From: Zea mays
Taxonomy: Eukaryota > Streptophyta > Magnoliopsida > Poales > Poaceae
Assembly (NCBI RefSeq): GCF_902167145.1
Contig: NC_050100.1
Span: forward strand, 190,147,439-190,211,438
Direction of reading: 5' to 3'
Length of the DNA stretch: 64,000 nucleotides
How positions within the stretch are numbered: the first letter of the stretch is position 1; each line of letters starts with the position of its first letter. Shown here piece after piece: positions 23,026 to 34,605 of this stretch. A program made the position numbers and the translations under genes. The notes beneath the pieces are model-generated. The model was not told where the DNA came from and searched no databases. It saw nothing but the letters and a program-made list of their open reading frames with translations.

Positions 23026-23436
23026 ACCTGTCGGACAGTCCAAACTACACGAAGACCACCATGTGGCGCCCCAATAGTAGCAAACACAACCAGACAGTCT
23101 GGACTTTCCATCAAACCATCCGACATCGCGCCGGACCGTCCAACCGCCTGAGCCAGACAGTCCGGATACGCATACACAGAACCTATTGTTGCACACTATG
23201 CATCAATTTATTACACACCACAACAGCAATACATCCCGCCCCTACATATTTAAACAACAGCGCACCATATGATCATAGGTCGATCAACATTATCAATCAG
23301 TCACGGCAAGAAGGTCGTCTCCTAGCAATGCCCGACCGAATGAGCCCCACAGCCCAGGGTCTGGTGGTTTGCCACCGAATGCAATGGAGAAAATTAAGGA
23401 AGAGATGACTGAATTATTTCGAGATAGGCTTGGAGT
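23026..23436 (+). pseudogene. gag N-terminal stretch between the two gag copies
   Basis: Its last part reads AMEKIKEEMTELFRDRLGVS (about 23378-23440), which runs in frame into copy B, so this is the native upstream gag sequence of copy B. The first part contains several ggacagtcc/ggaccgtcc motifs resembling those in the LTR ends. Confidence 0.6.
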
Positions 23437-25007
23437 TAGTGTAGCGAGAGTAGGGTAGTCATATCAAAAGCTATACGATCATCGGTTTGACACTGTCTCG
23501 TACCCACAAGGGGCAAATACCGGAGTTTTATAAGTTTTCTAGTGAAAGTGGTAGAAGCACACACGAACATGTAGGCCAATTTCTAGCACACCTAGGCAAA
23601 TTGGCCGATGGGGAAGCCTTTCATGTTCGTTTATTTTCTTTATCCCTTACTAGTGCCGCTTTTGCATGGTATGTCTCCTAGAATGATTTAGAGAGTAAAT
23701 TTTATGTTCTCCGAGGAATATGAATTAGGATTGACTGATTTAGCCTCAGTCCGATAGGGATGCGAAGAATCGGTTAATGATTCTATCCAGAAGTCCTAGG
23801 ACACTAGAAGCTGATGCTTTCAAATTCATGTCGCAGATAAAGAGCTAGCAGGGCGAGCTATTAATGGGTTGCTATCCTACTTAAGAGACAAATTGGATGG
23901 CACTCAGTTCTTTTCAATAGCTCATCTACATCAGCGGGCTTTGGCCTATAAAAACCGATGTAAAGAGACATCAAAATTGGTCACTCGTACTATACATCTA
24001 GTAGAGCGTGATAGTTCAGACGATGAATCCATAGATTATATACCGTTGAGCTTGTTTGGTTAATGAACACCAAACCTTCTGCATGTTCTTCTTTGCAGTC
24101 GGTTCAAAAGAATCGGTAAAAGAAGTTAAATTTACTATTAATGTTGTCAAATGCGATAGAATATTTGACGAGCTAGTAAAAAATGACAACATTAAATTAA
24201 CACAAACTATTCATCATATAGATGAATTAAAGAGACATTCTTATTGCAAGTGGCATAATCCTTTTTCCCATGCCACCAATGATTATAATGTTTTTCGTCG
24301 ATAGATACAATTGGCCATAAATAAGGGCCAGATGATTTTTCAGAAGATGTAAGTGGACACACAACTATTTCCTGTCAATACAATAGAACCAGCAAGCAAA
24401 AAAGTCTTAGTTCGGCCGAAAATGACGATAAAGGCAAGGCAAAAACATCGTCATTGCTGATCCTCGCACGTCAAACATGTCGCAAGGAGGGATTGTTCGG
24501 AAGGTTCCAGACAAGAAGACTACCAAGTTTAGGGGCGTCGGGGGCAAGCTCAATTGAGCAGCCGAGCACGGCTCCCTGACTTGAGCATCGCGGACTGTCC
24601 GGTACCTATGCGTGGACGGTTCGGTACTCATGCAGTGATCTGGCTGACTCAGTCGGACAGTATGTCCATAGCTAGAGGCGTCGGCCTCCACACAAAGCAA
24701 AAAAAAGGAGACGCAGTAGCAAAGCACATATAACGCACATGGTCAGCTGGTCAAAGCTGGTCCTACTTGCGATCAATTGCTCTCCAAATACGCTAGCAAG
24801 AAGGTCGTTCTACGAGATTGGCCAACAAGAAAACCCTGGTCACCCGTTAAAACAAAACGGTCGAATAAAACGACCCAAAAGGTGACGCAACAAGCATCTC
24901 CTATTCATCATGTGATGTCAGGATACTTTACATTCGCCTACTCATCGTCGATATATTGTCTTGTTCAAATATGGAATGGTACGACGATGAACCCATGATA
25001 CATGCAT
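23437..25007 (+). pseudogene. gag copy B (decayed gypsy element)
   Basis: Directly repeats copy A (cgatgaacccatgatacatg ends both). Encodes IPEFYKFSSESGRSTHEHVG (from about 23515), LFSLSLTSAAFAWYVS, LRDKLDGTQFFSIAHLHQRA (about 23880), and CKWHNPFSHATNDY, in which the last zinc-binding Cys is replaced by Tyr. Stops and a small deletion near 23700 relative to copy A break it. Confidence 0.75.
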
Positions 25008-25569
25008 AGTCCCTTTGTCTATTTAGGCTGGGGGACACCACCATTATATACCTTTGATCCATTGATCAGATGGTCATGGCCGAGAAAGATGCAATCCAAA
25101 ACGGCCTTTATACATTAGAGCTCTATTGAATGATCAACCTATTGGTTTGAAAAACCGGTGACTTGCATCATGCTTAGTTCTTACTTCGGGAACAAAATGA
25201 CTTGTGAGATCTATTATTTCTCGAAGGGTGCTGGTAGTGGATATGTTTTTGGTTCGTCAACCTCCACCAAAAGACAGGATGCATATGTTGAGCGCTAAAA
25301 GTTCCTGGCAGACGGTCCGACCCTGAGGCCGACGGTCCGCAGTCTGGACTATGTATGTGTCTCCGCACAGAGCACGCTAGATGATTCATTCTAGTGTTTG
25401 GTGTCTAGGTTGGCGCCAACAACCATATTTTAGGATGGAGGGAGTGCTTTTAAGACAAATCTTTTCATTGCATGAGGCCAACGGTGGAAGATTTCCTCAA
25501 GCTGCCCGTACGTTATTCATGCTCGAATCGAGGCGGCGAAAAGTGTATAGGGAAAAGCGGATCGGAGCA

Positions 25570-25668
25570 TAGTACCGAATACACCCGAGTGTTTTAGTCA
25601 TCCGGGAAAGCTTAAAAAACACTCGGTAAACTTTTTGCCGCTGGGCGAAGAGCCTAATTCTAGTAGTG
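25570..25668. mobile_element. CACTA transposon end (solo)
   Basis: Subterminal cccgagtgtt, aacactcggtaa and tttttgccg motifs end in ttctagtagtg (25658-25668), the complement of a CACTACTAGAA terminus. The opposite end is not found nearby. Confidence 0.6.
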
Positions 25669-26108
25669 GTTAAAGGCTAGCTTTGGCGAGAGGTTTCATG
25701 TACTAGTTTATAAGACTATTTCAAAATAATGTAGATAAGTTCCATTCTTATAAAACTGATTGTATCTCTTCAAACTTTTATCTTCTATCTCTTCATCTCT
25801 TTCTGCTATAAAACTCTCACGAAACTTCCATTGACGCTGACATCATGGACATGGACATCGGTCATGTAGCAGGGACCCTGGTCCCTGATAAGCAGCTAGC
25901 GGCGGAAAGCACAGGTGACAGAAAACTCAACTAAAATCGTAGTATATAATGCGCAAAAAGTGAACACCGCCATGATGAAGCACAATCGCTTTCCGCTGCA
26001 CAAGTTTTCAGTCAGATATACGTCCACCGAAACGGAGCAGAACAAAAGGATTGAAAGAATTCTGAGGCCAAGAACATCATCAGCCGATCGAGAGAGAACC
26101 GTCTAGGT
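25669..26108. other. 3' flank of the MYB gene
   Basis: No coding sequence recognised. It may include the 3' UTR of the minus-strand MYB gene, but no clear polyadenylation signal was picked out. Confidence 0.4.
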
Positions 26109-27121
26109 TCATGCATAAATCTGGGGCGAATTCTGCATGTCGCTGGCCTGCATGAACAGCTTGAGCCAAAAGTCCACGTCGTCGTTGGTCGACGGCGCCG
26201 GCGGCGACGCGCCGAAGGCGCCCTCTGCCTCCTCCATCCCGGAGTCGGAACTGTCGACCGCCATCGCCAGCGTCTCGGACCAGAAGCTGTCGTCAATCTG
26301 GTAGTCCTCCTCCTCCGAGGTGAAGCTATCCGCGTTCTCCAACGACGACGAGGCCGCCGAGTAGTCAGTGGTGGTGCTGGTGGTCGACGTGGAGACTGAC
26401 TGCTCCGGCGAGACCGGCGCTGCGAGCGTCACCGCCTCTGGCTGCTGCTGCTTCTTGGGCTTTCGCTTGGGCGCCTGCGTGGCTGTCTTAGGCTCCAGTC
26501 GCTTCTTGAGGTGAGTGTGCCAGACGTTCTTGATCTCGTTGTCCGTCCTCCCCGGCAGCCTGGCAGCGATTGCCGACCATCTGAAATCATACAGAAAGTA
26601 GCTGTTTAGTGCGCATGATTTTTTTTAAAAAAAATTGGCGGTAATTTTTACGAGACAACAACAACTCAACAAGTGGCTGATTGCTAGGTCATGCATGCAT
26701 GCATGTTCTATAATAATGGTTCTGGCAATGACCGGATCAAACTCGACCACATCATCAAGAACCAAGAACCAGTCTACACTGAGTATATCCCGGCAACGAA
26801 GGGATGGTGTTAATTATTTTCGCGTGACGATGATATGATGCGTGGATAAGCACCGTACCTGTTGCCGAGCATTTGGTGGAGTTGGATGACTGCGTCCTCC
26901 TCCTCGCGGGTGAAGTTGCCGCGCTTGATGTCGGGGCGCAGGTAGTTGATCCAGCGGAGGCGGCAGCTCTTGCCGCAGCGGGGAAGGCCCGCCTGCTTGG
27001 GCAGCGCGCGCCAGTTGCTGTGGCCGTGGCGCTCGATGTGCGCCACCAGGATCCTGTCCTCCTCGGGCGTCCACGGGCCCCTCTTGAGCCCCATCTTCTC
27101 GCAGCACGGAGCGCGCCCCAT
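26109..27121 (-). CDS. R2R3-MYB transcription factor, subgroup-2-like
   Basis: Two exons: 27121-26859 and 26580-26109, joined across a 278-nt GT-AG intron (donor AG|GTACGG, acceptor TTTCAG|A) that splits Arg88. The protein is 244 aa. R2 has Trp17, 37 and 57; R3 has Phe70, Trp89 and Trp108, the regular MYB spacing. The start [20 protein letters not shown] is the conserved N-terminus. The bHLH-interaction signature is absent from R3. The C-terminus holds a basic KRKPKK, a Ser/Thr-rich stretch, [12 protein letters not shown], and [14 protein letters not shown] near the end, which resemble subgroup 2 (AtMYB13/14/15, OsMYB30 type: stress, cold and phenylpropanoid control; family knowledge). The usual first MYB intron is missing, and residue 47 in [10 protein letters not shown] is Pro where Leu is common. 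A nuclear DNA-binding regulator. Confidence 0.93.
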
Positions 27122-27247
27122 GTCTCGATCTCCCGGCCGAGAAAGAGCTGGGCTTTGGCTTTGCTTGCCGGGTCCTGCCGAGAAGACCGAGCTGAGGGAG
27201 CTTGCTGCTGTGCTGATGACTGGCTCTGGGAGGGGCGGGCTGTGCGC

Positions 27248-27255
27248 TATTTATA
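27248..27255 (-). promoter_or_regulatory. TATA box of the MYB gene
   Basis: TATAAATA on the minus strand, within gcatataaatagc, about 127 bp upstream of the ATG at 27121. Fits a 5' UTR of roughly 90-100 nt. Confidence 0.75.
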
Positions 27256-27357
27256 TGCCCCCGGCCGGTGCCGCGCGCGACGACAGCGAACGGGGTTCAC
27301 TTCGCTCTCGGCTCTCGGTTCTCGGCTCCCGGGATGGAAAAGGGCAAATCCAAACGT

Positions 27358-27363
27358 GGTCAA
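27358..27363 (-). promoter_or_regulatory. Candidate W box upstream of the MYB gene
   Basis: TTGACC on the minus strand, about 105 bp upstream of the TATA box. W boxes are WRKY targets and would fit a stress-responsive gene, but a 6-mer is weak evidence. Confidence 0.35.
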
Positions 27364-28552
27364 AGCAAGGGAGCTTCCCAGAAGGGGGAGGTTCGTCACA
27401 CAAGGAAGAACAAGCTAGGGACGGGAATAGTTTATGCTACGCTTTGAATTCGTTCGTTTTTTATCAGTTTGCTTGGATCGCGTACGTGATTCGGGCTGTC
27501 GTTTTTTATTCCTCGGATTGTTTGTACCTTTGTGCCCTTCAGTGTCGGCTAAAAGCGTACGTGTGGGAACGGATGTGCATGCGTTTCCTTTGATACGATA
27601 TCATATCATATGGTTCTTATAATAAGTGAAGCTAAACTAAACGCTCGAGAGACGCAACAATGAGGTGGACATGACATGTCCACATGCGAAAATTTTGGTT
27701 CTCTCTGTGGCTATATCACGCGTACTTTGAGTGTCTTTTTTTAGATTTGTTGGCCTCGACGTGTGCTCTACGATCTATGGGGCCTCATAACTTTAGGTAT
27801 AATAAGATGAAACAATCACACACGGATAGATTTAGGGTCACCTAATCGTTACTATATTGTCGTGTCTGTTCATATATTTTAGCATAATAGTCATACACCA
27901 GCTTTGCCCTAAAAAGAATATCGTACGTTCTGGTTTGATAAAAAAAAATATGTCTAAGTTCATAAAGAAAAAATACTAGCATTTATGAATGTACTAGTAT
28001 GGTATATATTTTAATGTAGATTTGATTAAATTCAAAATGGTTTGACTTTGAATAAATCTACAAAAAAAATTTCTTTTTTTTTTTGAGACGGGGTAATTAA
28101 GTAGTATTTTGTAATCATTATCAAAATTGGATTGTATACCGGGCCAGCTTTTTCCCTTTGTCAACACAAGCTACCTAGCTACTTAAAAGTTGTCTAACCG
28201 TATCCAGCAAAGCTAAGTACAAACACGAGATATGTGTTTGGTTTCTCATTGCTACAACATTTTTTTAATTATTTCTAAAATAACATTACAATTTTTCCCC
28301 GGAACTAAATGTGCGCAAGACCTTTAGTCCCGATTAATGGCTTCAATCCGGACTCAGGGAAACCTTTAGGTTAAAGCCACCAATTAGAATAAAAGGTCAT
28401 ATTTGTGCTCGTCTGTGACACTAGCAATCAAACATTGAATTAATGCTGACTTTAGTCCCAAACTTTAAAACAACCGGGACTTGAAGGTCCATTCTCCATT
28501 TCTCCACTGACCACCGGTGGTGGCTTATATGGATAGAATAAATCAAGATTTA
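27364..28552. other. MYB upstream region and unassigned DNA
   Basis: Distal upstream sequence of the MYB gene, then A/T-rich DNA. tttagtcccgatt (28321) and gactttagtcccaaac (28449) hint at an old MITE, but ends could not be defined. Confidence 0.4.
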
Positions 28553-28671
28553 GGGTTACTTTAGGAACCTCAAATCTCCTTCGAGGTTGGAGGAGATTGA
28601 GGTGGAAATAAACTAATTTTCTCTCCAATCCCCTTCAATCCCGAAGGGGGTTTGAGTTTCCAAACTAGCCC
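28553..28671. mobile_element. Tourist-like MITE (PIF/Harbinger)
   Basis: Imperfect inverted ends gggttactttaggaacctca (left) and complement gggctagtttggaaactca (right). TTA occurs on both sides (28550-28552 and 28672-28674), the Harbinger-type 3-bp duplication. 119 bp. Confidence 0.7.
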
Positions 28672-28688
28672 TTAGTGATTAGTTTATA

Positions 28689-28920
28689 CTTTCTCCGTTC
28701 CAATATATAATTCATTTGACTTTTTATTTTAAGTTTAATTAACTTGTCTTATTCAAAAAAAAATCTTAATTGTTATCAATTTTTAATGCAATATTATTTA
28801 TCATATAATATATTTAAAGTATGATTTTAATTTTTTCATTTTTTCCAAAAAAATTAATAAGACAAACCGGTCAAACTTGGTATAAAAACTCAAACAAATT
28901 ATAAATGTAGACGGAGGGAG
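28689..28920. mobile_element. Stowaway-like MITE
   Basis: Ends ctttctccgttccaatatat on the left and acggagggag on the right are Stowaway-type inverted repeats; inner parts (aattcatttgac / gtcaaacttgg…aaatt) also pair roughly. TA precedes it on the left; the right duplication is not clean. Confidence 0.55.
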
Positions 28921-29114
28921 AATTATTTTTCATGATTACATAGGTAGATCGATAATATAAATATAAATTTAGGTGGTTACATTAAACTATCCTTTTCAAA
29001 ATGGCATGTTGGCAAGTTTTAAAAAAAATATCGGACGACTATTATTGTCACCGATGAATTTAGAGTCTAGTAGATTAAGAACTTGGTGTTTACTTTTTTA
29101 AAAAAAATCTACGA

Positions 29115-30552
29115 CACTAGAAATTGCACTTATTTGATGGAAACTTCCAACCTCACTATCGGATTCGCGTTATTTGCCGAGTCGGCAAAGCCTTTGCCGA
29201 GCGACAAACATTTTATCGGCAAAGGGTTCTTTGCCGAATATTATTTTCAGACAATCGGCAAAGAAAGAAAAGCACTCGGTAAATTAAGAATTACAAAAAA
29301 ACCCAAAAATAATAAAATATTTTTTAAATTATGGGAACAACTCTCCAACCACTACCCAAATAACCATACCATCACCCTATCATTTTGAATCAAATTTACA
29401 TGTTTTGTGAATGATAAGATTCGAACTCACAACTTCTCTCTCACGTATAACCTCCTCTACCACTACACTAATACATCAATTATATCTATATTACGTTTTC
29501 ATTCCTCATGTACTAAAACAAACCGAAAGTAATTTGGTTATTTGAGGCACTAAATGAATTCATTTGAAATCTGACCAACTATAAAGTTGCATAACTTTTC
29601 AAGATCTACAAGTTCTATTTTGATAGTTTCTAAATCCGAGGCCGTTTACAAAATTTTAATTTCAAATTTGAAAACTTCACACGAATTTTTCAATAATAAG
29701 ATGATTTCAAATCAAAAAATTATCAATTATAAAGTTTCATTATATTTTAAGACCTACAACTTTTATTTTGGTGATTTTCCATCCGAAGTAGTTTGAAAAA
29801 TTCAAATTTTAAAATTCAAACATAGTTTTGCATGAAAAGATGATTTTAAACTAAAACATTGTCAACTACAAAGTTTCATAACTCTTCAATACCTACAACT
29901 TTCATGTTGGTGGTTTTTTTCTTTCGAGATCGTTTTTTAAATTTTAATTTTAATTTTTTAAAATTTAGACGTAGTTATAGTTGACAAGATGACTTCAAAT
30001 GGAAAGGTTGCCAACTATAAAATTCTATAACTTATCAAGATCTAAAAAGTTTATTTTGTTTGTTTGGTCATTTGTTCATTTCAAATGATGGTTCTAACAA
30101 TATGCACAAATCTTAAACTACGAGAGAGATAAAAGTTTTATGAACAAATTTACTTTTATTTTTTTATGAAGAAATGTTTAAAATATAAATTGTACATTAT
30201 GGTGAGTTATACAAATTTATATTTAAAATTTTTTAATTTGAATTAATTTACTGTTTTAAATGTAATTTTAAATTGTTTTTGCCTAATGTTGAAAAAGCAC
30301 TCGGCAAAAAAAACTTTTTGCCGAGTGTTATATATTTAACACTCGGCAAATAAGCTATTTGCCGAGTGTTTTATTTTTGAGACTCGGCAAAGAGTTTCTT
30401 TGCCTAAAACACTCGATAAAGAGCTTCTTTACCTAGTGTTTTCTTTTACCGAGTGTTTTTTGCCTGACACTCGACAAAGAGTTTTTTGCCGAGTACCCGA
30501 AAAAAACACTTGGTAAAATATTTGGCACTCGTCAAAGAGCCAAATTCTAGTG
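29115..30552. mobile_element. Non-autonomous CACTA element
   Basis: Left end cactagaaatt (29115) and right end aattctagtg (30543-30552) are inverted. Many subterminal ttgccgagtg/cactcggcaa motifs lie at 29170-29290 and 30290-30540, as in grass CACTA families. The interior holds four imperfect units of about 145 bp (aagatctacaag at about 29600, then near 29739, 29886 and 30036). No transposase. A short duplication extends the right end to about 30597 (agttctggtagtag). No clean 3-bp target duplication was found. Confidence 0.72.
29418..29470 (-). other. tRNA-like A/B-box module inside the CACTA element
   Basis: On the minus strand TAGTGTAGTGG (29470-29460) fits the A box and GAGTTCGAATC (29428-29418) fits the B box, start-to-start 42 nt, which is tRNA-like spacing. 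No full cloverleaf recognised. Confidence 0.5.
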
Positions 30553-30597
30553 GTAAAATATTTGGCGCTCGTCAAAGAGCCGAGTTCTGGTAGTAGC

Positions 30598-32935
30598 TGA
30601 AACGCTAGTATATATAGTGCCATTGCACCGGTGGATCAGTTTCTTACTCCGAGTTGAGAGTTGCAAACATCGCACTGATAATTTTGTTTGAAGCTGCAAG
30701 CTTCAGTTTAAAAAAGTTAAAAGCTTGAGTTTCCCAATTGTACGAAGTCTTGAAGGTGCTAAGGAATCACTTGGTTATTAGTTAATTTCTAAGTTAATCC
30801 AGTAGTGACCATTAGTAACTAGATATAGATGCTGATGGCACCACACAAATACTTGGGAAAAAAAAAGGTTGGTTTCCTTTTTGACTGCAGGGGCTAAAGA
30901 GGCTATGATTATGCTCACACCGTCAGATAGCAAGAACTTTAGACGGTTTCCTCCCGTTGATATTTGTCCCGGAGGACTAATAAGGAAAGGCAAATTCTAT
31001 CGGTGACAGTAACCATCCAGATTAGTGGAGCAGTTGGAACGAGCCGTAGCGTTTTACACAGCCTGCTGCTGTAGGTTCCGTAGTGCTTGCTCCAAGCGTC
31101 CTCTCTTTGGGAAAACCAGTTCACAGAGACACACGAGTAGACGACGATGTCATATATAAGAGCGCAGCTGAAGTACGTAAAGTAACACCGTCGTCGATCA
31201 TGCAACGGCAACGGCAACACGGCATATGTATGTGAAGAACAGGCAGGAACGAAAATGCAAGTTGTATTGGTAGCTGATGTCCCGGCGGTGAAGTGGCGCT
31301 CAAGGCTTGTCGTACGTGTGACCAGACCAGCTCTTGTGAGAGTTTTGTCTTTGACTCGATGTGGCTTACGTACAGCTAGCTGCGCCACAAATTAAAGAGC
31401 CCACCAGTTGCTGCCCGGTACAATTAGTTAATTCATTAACCGAAGGTTTGCCCAGTTCAGAGGCGTATAAAAGCTGCACACTTTCAGCTAGGCTGGGAAT
31501 GAGACGAATTCTTACTGTGCTAAGTCGATTTTAACACGGACACGTACGTCGGGCGTCAATCAGGATACGGACCTTTCGGAAAACAAAGCAGCCAGATTGA
31601 TCCCGACAGGAAGCCACCAAAGTGTATGGTCAGAACTGGTTTAAAATAAGAAGGGGGTTTCGGTCAGATATATACAGTACTGGCTACAACAAGTTCAGAA
31701 GCTAATGGGGGAAGTCCAAGAAATAATTAATTACCTGACGAAACCCCCTGCTAGATGCGCCACGAGAACACATCAGCGTATCTCACTGTCCGAGAAGGAG
31801 GGCACACGGCACAGCACGAGCTCTCGCGCTCTGCAGTACGACCCCGATTTGATGGGGGGAGAAGGAGACGCCCGCGACCCGACCGCATCCAACCAGCCAA
31901 AATGACAAAGTGAGAAGTTTCTTGCAGCGATTGGTCGACGAACACACACAGTCAGATACAGTGGAGCACGCAGCGGCGGCGTTCATGGTTTCTTCTGGGT
32001 CAATGTTTGGTTGGCCCACGGTGAGGCGGACGTCGGCTGGGATGCGCGGCTGCGACGACGACAGGCGGCCCTGGCGGCATCTGGAATCACTTAGTCAGGT
32101 ACGCTGTACAAAGTGCGATGGTAATTGGTATCCATTCTTTCGTTTGAACAAAACTATGGAAATCGGCAGAAAAAACAGGGCCGGGTTGGGGGGGGAATTC
32201 GAACCGTCGTTTTTCGTCGTGGCAGATCTGAAAGTATGGGGCTTTGGCTTGGACTCATGGACTGAGCTCTGAAGAACCGACGGAGGAGAAGTTTCTTTGG
32301 ATGGAAGAGGTGAGGTGAGGAGCACATGCTCGCCCAGACCGAGGAAGCTATACTGGATGTACTGTACTGCATGCAGCTCAACGGTCAATGTGTCAGCGTG
32401 CCCTCGTGCGCGGGCCACCGAGTCAAACCTACTACTACTAGTACTATACTAGCGCGACGCGATGCCTTCTGCTCTGGCCTTCTATTGGCTGACGCGACCT
32501 CCTACCTCCCGGCTCCCACTTGCTATTGCTAGGCCACTGCCACTTGTAGTCCAGACTTCAAATTTTGAGATGGAGCATGTGTGACTGCTGTTTCGTGTAT
32601 ATATATGTTCTAAATTATAATTCGTTTCAACTTTTTAAAGAATTCAGACATACTAAGTTAAACTAAAATCATAGAAAGAAAATTATAACATCCAATAGAT
32701 ATACTATAAAAAATATAACTAATGAACAAACTTATGTTACTCATTTGGTATGACGAACATATCACCGGCCGGACCACATTTGATGTTGGATGATGCATTG
32801 ATTTACATAATTACATCATACTTCCTAAATATTTATATTTGTATGGATGTTTCATATTTGGTAATTTGGATAATGGATTAATTATTTGATCTACAATACT
32901 TATAACTGCTATGTTATTAGTTATTAATAGATTAA
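30598..32935. other. Unassigned low-copy-looking DNA
   Basis: No gene recognised. A TATA-like gtataaaag sits at 31467-31475 on the plus strand, but the ORFs after it (31705-31905, 31910-32272) match nothing known and have no splice pattern I can support. The minus-strand ORF at 30939-31388 is also unsupported. Confidence 0.4.
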
Positions 32936-33196
32936 GGGCCTGTCTGGTTCCTCTACTCTAGGGACTAAAGTTTAGTTCCTACCGTGTTTGGTTCTAGGGA
33001 CTAAAAGTATTCAGAACGCATTAAATGAATCATAAGAGGACCAAAATACCACTTAGCATTCTCCCGCCATTAGTTCAACTAAAATAAAGGAGTGGCAAAA
33101 GTGGAATTAATATGATTTAGTCCCTTTTAGTTACCCCTTGAGGGACTAGAGACTAAAACAGTTCAATTCATGTTTTAGTCCCACTGTTTGGCAGTC
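32936..33196. mobile_element. MITE with gggactaaa inverted ends
   Basis: Left side gggcctgtctggttc…gggactaaa and right side tttagtcccactgtttggca are inverted-repeat-like, a frequent grass MITE form. Boundaries and superfamily are uncertain, and no target duplication was confirmed. Confidence 0.45.
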
Positions 33197-33269
33197 AATA
33201 TATTTGATCTACAATGCTTATAGTAGCTATGTTATTATTTATAATAGCTATGGTACAAGCAATATCTGT

Positions 33270-33540
33270 GAGCAAACCAATTCGCTAGCTAAACAAAATT
33301 ATGGCTTCTTTAAAATGAAAGATATGCATTCATGTTTGAATTTAATTATTAATGAACCCAATAATATGGGGTTAAAAAAGCTAGGTGATGTGAATATTGT
33401 GAGGAACTTCATCTTCGTGCTACCACGTAGAAAATATGCAAACATCATTATCATCATTCACAATACTGGGGACTTGAGCATGATGACCATGGAAATTGTC
33501 ATTAGCAATATGGAGGGAACAAGATCTATGATGGTTTAGC
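33270..33540 (+). pseudogene. Ty1/copia gag (UBN2) fragment
   Basis: Translation contains NNMGLKKLGDVNIVRNFIFV, then LPRRKYANIIIIIHNTGDLS and MTMEIVISNMEG. This matches the gag block of copia elements (LxxxVVRKILRxLPxxYxxxVxxI…L…T…ELxG). Short and without LTRs; it ends at TAG 33537-33539. Confidence 0.65.
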
Positions 33541-34605
33541 CAATCATGGTCCTAATGAGGGAAATCTTGCGAGAGGCTCCAACAAGGAATGAGAAAAATC
33601 TTCTGCGCTTCTCGATATCTCAATAAAAATAACTAAGCCATTGTCAGGCATTTGCATATCTACCATACTCTACCTTTCATATTTGTATTTCATTTACATC
33701 ATGTACCTTGATTGTGTGCCTTATTTTTTAGCTTAGTTTGATAGAGTGGTGAGAGGATTAAAACCTAGTTTGTATAATCCTTTTGCGGTTGAGATAGCAA
33801 CGACACACCTAGCAAAATCTTAGTTAAACATCTAGATATTTTATTTCTTGCATAATTTTTTACTAGATGAAAATTAGAGACTATAGTTTTATAGGAGTAG
33901 ATTTAAGTTGTCTAGTTTATCCTCTTCTCTTCTTAGACATCATAGTCTCTTCAAAATTCTTAACTTTAAAGCGTAAAATGAGATTTGATTAAAAAATACA
34001 CTAGAGTTTCAACTTAATTAGTAGATAAAAATCAGTATACTAATGAGATTATATCCAAATTCACATCTGAGGACGTCATAATATATGTGCTGAAACAAGA
34101 GTCGCCGTAGTATAGTAAGCTAAGGTTTCAACAAAATGCATAATAGATGAAAACGTGTAGAACGGTCATTTTTATGTTTATCACAACTAGATTAAGAAAG
34201 AACAGATCATATTGTCTTAGAAAAAGAACAGAGAGAAGAACATGTAATTTGGTATAGCTATTTTTTATTAGTCTTATGCATTAGTCAATAACTAATGCTT
34301 ATGCTTTTAAGCCTCCAGCCTGTCTCACAACGTGGAATGATGTACTAGTACCAATGCAATAATGTAGGTACCTGTGATCTTTATCGAGTTGCGATATAAT
34401 ATTGGTTACTATTATATAAGACCACTCAAATATTCATCATTAGATAGCTCGTCTATTTTTATAAAATATATGTGCAAATAAACAAACATGCAATACATGC
34501 TTAAAAGTACCTTTTTATTATCTATCCATATTCACATGGTGTTCTTTTCACTTAATTAAATAACTCAGTAGAAATATATCGGGCAAAATTTGGGATGAAG
34601 CGAAC
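33541..34605. other. Unassigned A/T-rich DNA
   Basis: No gene or defined element seen. Confidence 0.4.

Larger units (their letters stand above)
20240..25421 (+). mobile_element. Decayed Ty3/gypsy element with duplicated gag
   Basis: Right-hand LTR ends are visible at both sides: about 20640-20811 (…tgtttggcgcc…gccaaca) followed by a primer-site-like ttggcgactccgctggga (20818), and about 25290-25421 (…tgtttggtgtc…gccaaca). LTR starts could not be placed. A gag N-terminal coiled-coil region (about 20940-21320) is followed by a foreign WAK fragment and two gag copies. RT, RNase H and integrase are missing. Confidence 0.7.

Noticed and set aside
26873..27593. Plus-strand ORFs of 181 and 215 aa over the MYB gene
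   Set aside because: They are exact antisense shadows of the G/C-rich MYB exon and promoter; composition follows the MYB codons and no domain is recognised.
30939..31388. 149-aa minus-strand ORF as a gene
   Set aside because: No domain, no splice or promoter support; length is within chance for this composition.
31467..32272. Plus-strand gene starting at the TATA-like gtataaaag
   Set aside because: Downstream ORFs are unrelated to known proteins and lack supported splice sites.
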